A stretch of DNA of 64,000 bases, taken from the NCBI GenBank assembly GCA_017559525.1, contig JAFYRI010000003.1, positions 62,001 to 126,000 on the forward strand. Reading direction: 5' to 3'. Shown here piece after piece: positions 60,928-64,000 of this stretch. The position numbers and the translations under genes were made by a program. The stretch comes from Alphaproteobacteria bacterium (lineage in GTDB: Bacteria > Pseudomonadota > Alphaproteobacteria > CAAHEQ01 > UBA3637). Below the pieces are notes generated by a model, which ran no database searches, was not told the origin of the DNA, and saw only the letters and a program-made list of their open reading frames with translations. Numbering within the stretch: the first letter of the stretch is position 1; every line of letters starts with the position of its first letter.

Positions 60928-61320
60928 ATGTCAAACGAAAATAAAGGTTCATTAATGGATTTCATTTTAAAAAGTACGGTGGGTAAGATGGCTATTTTGG
61001 CAAGTACTGCGGTTGCAATGTCTTCTTGCACAACAACATCTTATTCTAATAGTTTAGGATATTCTGAAGTAACTCAAAGTTCTGGTATATCGGCAGGACA
61101 AGTATTGCAAGGTATTGCTATTGTTGGTGATATTGCAACAAATAATCATGCAATTAGCAAAACTGTTAACTATCGTAGATATTGTGTTCCAGCTTATCGT
61201 CCGAGTTCATCAAATAGTTGCTACAGACCTCGGCAGGCATATGTAAGACCTGTGGGACATGCAGGACATCATCCATGTTGTACAGGTAGACATCAAGGCA
61301 GTTATTGTATAACTCGTTAG
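60928..61320 (+). CDS. Exported or lipid-anchored protein, paralogue leader, Cys/His-rich end
   Basis: A 130-residue protein. The start at 60928 has AGAAAGGAG ahead, the same as its neighbour; a TTG 20 codons upstream is part of the promoter. The leader MSNENKGSLMDFILKSTVGK matches the preceding protein; it continues AVAMSSC (Cys34), which may be a lipobox, unlike the neighbour. The middle has GISAGQVLQGIAIVGDIATNN, resembling a short glycine-zipper-like helix. The end holds CYRPRQAYVRPVGHAGHHPCCTGRHQGSYC, with several Cys and His. No family recognised. A strong terminator follows. Confidence 0.78.
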   Translation: MSNENKGSLMDFILKSTVGKMAILASTAVAMSSCTTTSYSNSLGYSEVTQSSGISAGQVLQGIAIVGDIATNNHAISKTVNYRRYCVPAYRPSSSNSCYRPRQAYVRPVGHAGHHPCCTGRHQGSYCITR

Positions 61321-61324
61321 AAAT

Positions 61325-61356
61325 AAAAAAGCGATTTCGGAAGAGGTCGCTTTTTT
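61325..61356 (+). terminator. Terminator of the third Cys/His-rich gene
   Basis: AAAAAAGCGA (61325-61334) and TCGCTTTTTT (61347-61356) form the stem with a 12-base loop. Confidence 0.82.
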
Positions 61357-61396
61357 GTTTGATGGGATTTTTGAGATGGTATATTTTTAGTATTAT

Positions 61397-61421
61397 AAAA
61401 GCCAGTTTTTAGCTGGCTTTT
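61397..61421. terminator. Terminator after secF
   Basis: AAAAGCCAG (61397-61405) and CTGGCTTTT (61413-61421) pair over nine bases; the minus strand continues with TTTTAT and the plus strand with more T, so it works in both directions. Confidence 0.85.
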
Positions 61422-61435
61422 TTTTAAATGTTTTC

Positions 61436-62368
61436 CTACTTTTCTGTACTTATATATGGATTTTCCTCGTTTTTGTTTGCAACTTGAGCAATATCAAAGT
61501 AGCGTAACATTGGAACTGCCAAAAAGATTGAAGCATATGTGCCAACAACCAAGCCTAAAGCCATAGAGATTGAGAAACCTTGTAATGTTTGTCCGCCGAT
61601 AAATAATAATACCAATAATACGAACAAGGTTGTTACACCTGTTAAAATTGTACGGGACAATGTTTCATTGATACTTTTGTTTAATAATTCGTCCTTGTTC
61701 ATTTTGCGGAATTTCTGTAAGTTCTCACGCACACGGTCATATGTAACGATAGTGTCATTACATGCATAACCGGCCAAAGATAATAAACCAGCAACGACAA
61801 TCATGTCAAATTCCCATCCAAATACGGAAAAGGCTCCGACAACGATTGCTAAGTTATAAGCCAAAGAAGCCATGCATCCGATAGCAAATGGCCATTCGAA
61901 TCTTAACCAGATATATATGGAAATAGCTAATAATGCTAATACAGAAGCTAATAAGCTTTTTTCCTTTAATTCTTGACCGATTCTTGGTCCAATAGTTTCA
62001 ACACGGTCATATGTATAACCAGCGCCCAATGTAGATTTGATTTTCTCAACCAGTTGTGGACCACTTAAACCTGCATCTTCAGCTTGTGTTTGGATTAAAA
62101 CGGATTTAATTTCAGCGCCCATACCGATAGATTGGATGGATAATTCCTTTAAGAATGATAAATCTGAACGCATTTTATCCATGTCGATTGCATTTTCTGA
62201 GGATACTTCGATTAAAACACCTCCTTCAAAATCAACACCATAGTTTAATCCTTTTGTGAAAAAAGACCAAACGGATATAGCTAACAAGATGGCAGCAATC
62301 GTATAACCGATTTTGCGCATACCCAAAAAATTAATATTAAAATTACGTTTTCTAAATAATTTTTTCAT
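61436..62368 (-). CDS. secF: Protein translocase subunit SecF
   Basis: Inner-membrane partner of SecD that pulls proteins through SecYEG using the proton-motive force. The 310 residues have six membrane helices and the periplasmic loop; motifs are FTKGLNYGVDFEGGVLIEV, GPRIGQELKEKSLLASVLALLAISIYIWLRFEW, LAGYACNDTIVTYDRVREN and INETLSRTILTGVTT. It begins 12 bases after secD. Confidence 0.97.
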   Translation of the reverse strand: MKKLFRKRNFNINFLGMRKIGYTIAAILLAISVWSFFTKGLNYGVDFEGGVLIEVSSENAIDMDKMRSDLSFLKELSIQSIGMGAEIKSVLIQTQAEDAGLSGPQLVEKIKSTLGAGYTYDRVETIGPRIGQELKEKSLLASVLALLAISIYIWLRFEWPFAIGCMASLAYNLAIVVGAFSVFGWEFDMIVVAGLLSLAGYACNDTIVTYDRVRENLQKFRKMNKDELLNKSINETLSRTILTGVTTLFVLLVLLFIGGQTLQGFSISMALGLVVGTYASIFLAVPMLRYFDIAQVANKNEENPYISTEK

Positions 62369-62380
62369 TTGTTATATCCC

Positions 62381-63952
62381 TTATAAATCAATAGTTTTAG
62401 GTTTTTTGATAACAATCCAAATAGTCATCAACATACGTGTGACTAACAATGCTGTAAACATTGTTGTTGCTAAACCTAATCCCAACGTAATACCAAAACC
62501 GCGTACTGGACCGGAACCTAACCAGAACAAGAACAACGCAGCAAAGAATGTTGTTAATTGTCCATCTAAAATAGCGGAGAATGCTCCTTGAAAACCACGG
62601 TTTAAGATTTCCATCGGATGAGAAACGCCTTTTTGGATTTCTTCTTTCATGCGTTCAAATACCAAAATATTGGAATCTACAGCCATAGCAATTGTCAAGG
62701 CGATACCAGCTAATCCTGGTAATGTTAATGTGGCGTCAAAGATGCTGAGTAAGGCTAACAATAAAATACCGTTAGTGAGTAAAGCAATATCTGCAAAAAT
62801 ACCATATCTGCCATAGACAATGATCATAAAGACAAATACGAATAATAAACCTAATACACAGGCTGTTGTACCAGCACGAATGGAATCATCCCCAAGGCCA
62901 GGACCTACAACGCGTTCTTCTTGAACAATTAATGGAGCAGGTAATGCGCCTGAACGCAATAATAATGCTAAATCATTTGCAGCGGCAACAGAGAATTTTC
63001 CTGTAATAATACCTTTTCCACCTGTGATTGGTGTATTGATGGTTGGTGCACTGATGACTTTTCCATCTAATACAATTGCTAGACGACGACCAACATTTTC
63101 ACGAGTAGCATTGGCAAATTTTTTAGCACCAATAGATTTGAATGAAAATGAAACGGCAGCTTCTCCTTTTTCATCATAGGTGGTGCGAGCATCTTCTAAA
63201 CTTTCACCGCCAACAACAACTGCACGTTTTAGAACGATTGGACCTGTTTCATTGCCATCCATTAACATAGAATCCGGAGAAATTTTTCCTTGTCTAGCCA
63301 TAATAACATTTGTGCTTTCGTCAACTAAGTGGAATGTTAATTTTGCTGTTTTACCCATTAACGCTTTAATTTCTGATGGATCTTGAACACCAGGTAATTG
63401 GATAACAATTCGATCGGCCCCTTGTTGTTGAATTTGAGGTTCTTTTGTGCCAAGTTCATCAATACGTTTACGTACAATTTCTAAAGATTGTGCCACGGCT
63501 TGACGTTTCATGATATTTAAGGCATCTTCTGTATAATGTATGGTTACATTAGTGCCTTCTGTATCGATTTGTAATGGAATGCCGGCTTCTTGTTTGCGAA
63601 TTGTATCGCGTACAGTATTTAAATCTTCGGCTTTTAATACTTTCAATGTTAAAGCGTCGTTTTCTACTTTTAATCCAGAAAAACGTACTTTTTCAGAACG
63701 TAAAGCAGAGCGTGTTAAATCAGCCAATCCTTCTAATTTTTCGGATACTAAGTTTTTTGTATCCACTTCCATTAATAAATAAGAGCCACCTTGTAAATCT
63801 AATCCCAACGTAATTGGTTTAAACCAAGAGCGCATGTCTTTTGGTGTTTTTTCATAAATAGCAGTTGGTAAAAAACTAGGTAAAGCAAAAACAATACCAA
63901 TGACAATTGTGACGATAACTGACCAAAATTTTCCTTTTGAATATCCGAACAT
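62381..63952 (-). CDS. secD: Protein translocase subunit SecD
   Basis: SecD subunit of the SecDF motor, 523 residues. It shows the first helix, GLDLQGGSYLLMEVDT, the periplasmic P1 domain (VRKRIDELGTKEPQIQQQGADRIVIQLPGV), and the C-terminal five helices with VALTIAMAVDSNILVFERMKEE-type motif (IALTIAMAVDSNILVFERM) and LTTFFAALFLFWLGSGPVRGF. It lies two bases after yajC in the usual yajC-secD-secF order. Confidence 0.97.
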   Translation of the reverse strand: MFGYSKGKFWSVIVTIVIGIVFALPSFLPTAIYEKTPKDMRSWFKPITLGLDLQGGSYLLMEVDTKNLVSEKLEGLADLTRSALRSEKVRFSGLKVENDALTLKVLKAEDLNTVRDTIRKQEAGIPLQIDTEGTNVTIHYTEDALNIMKRQAVAQSLEIVRKRIDELGTKEPQIQQQGADRIVIQLPGVQDPSEIKALMGKTAKLTFHLVDESTNVIMARQGKISPDSMLMDGNETGPIVLKRAVVVGGESLEDARTTYDEKGEAAVSFSFKSIGAKKFANATRENVGRRLAIVLDGKVISAPTINTPITGGKGIITGKFSVAAANDLALLLRSGALPAPLIVQEERVVGPGLGDDSIRAGTTACVLGLLFVFVFMIIVYGRYGIFADIALLTNGILLLALLSIFDATLTLPGLAGIALTIAMAVDSNILVFERMKEEIQKGVSHPMEILNRGFQGAFSAILDGQLTTFFAALFLFWLGSGPVRGFGITLGLGLATTMFTALLVTRMLMTIWIVIKKPKTIDL

Positions 63953-63953
63953 G

Positions 63954-64000
63954 TTATTTGTCCTCTTCTAAAACTTGAGAAATATATCCGCGGATGACGG
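63954..64000 (-). CDS. yajC: Sec translocase accessory protein YajC, last residues
   Basis: Only the C-terminal end lies inside the window. The minus-strand frame gives VIRGYISQVLEEDK and TAA, ending two bases before secD. The segment fits the end of YajC (a strand of type V.VIR..I..VL.) and the position directly before secD-secF is typical. A 47-base piece cannot prove it. Confidence 0.7.
   Translation of the reverse strand, partial: VIRGYISQVLEEDK

Overview
The window is an AT-rich chromosomal segment from a Gram-negative bacterium, most likely a host-associated alphaproteobacterium. The strongest evidence is gene order: ruvA-ruvB-ybgC-tolQ-tolR-tolA-tolB, then pal-cpoB-tilS-ftsH, is the usual alphaproteobacterial arrangement, and an IalB-family gene lies directly before rlmN. 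The outer envelope is shown by Tol-Pal, MlaA/MlaC, SecD/SecF, a secretin and many lipoproteins. The standard genetic code fits. There is no rRNA, insertion sequence, prophage or CRISPR array.

Layout. 1-9.1 kb: 5' part of alaS, a small secreted lectin-like protein, an operon of a secreted protein, a degenerate ClpB-like ATPase and mutY, then LOG-mlaA-mlaC, then a lone HExxH protein behind a perfect consensus promoter. 9.2-20.8 kb: the Tol-Pal/RuvAB region on the minus strand, with two accessory genes (a lipoprotein and an ankyrin fragment) between tolB and pal. 20.9-24.6 kb: a truncated YfbK-like remnant, dnaB, a MORN-like protein, an OmpA-like lipoprotein and the initiator tRNA. 24.7-36.8 kb: a Cys-rich repeat surface protein, then a seven-gene IncI/R64-like type IVb pilus operon, divergent from a small VirB2/TrbC-like pilin. 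37.4-39.9 kb: an Hpt-OmpR-EnvZ-type signalling operon. 40.2-43.3 kb: tRNA-Glu, two nitroreductases, an IalB-like protein and rlmN. 43.4-44.8 kb: a pilin-adhesin preceded by a structured RNA ending in a terminator just before its ribosome-binding site. 44.8-50.9 kb: AsmA-like protein, U32 peptidase, and an mpl-ldcA murein-recycling pair. 50.9-64 kb: lytic transglycosylase, gltX, infA, uvrB, an alpha/beta hydrolase, three small exported Cys/His-rich proteins each with its own strong promoter, and secF-secD-yajC.

The genes centre on the cell envelope: Tol-Pal and Mla maintain the outer membrane, Slt/LdcA/Mpl turn over and recycle murein, Sec exports proteins, and the type IVb pilus with the pilin-adhesin and the solenoid surface protein gives the cell its outer face. 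The Cys-rich and lectin-like modules shared between secreted proteins suggest a common adhesion toolkit.

Most novel candidates: the structured leader RNA before the pilin-adhesin, the trio of Cys/His-rich exported proteins, the ClpB-like ATPase with a wrecked first ATPase ring, the VirB2-like pilin beside a type IVb pilus operon, and the HExxH protein. All functional calls rest on reading the sequence and remembered family features; no database search was run.
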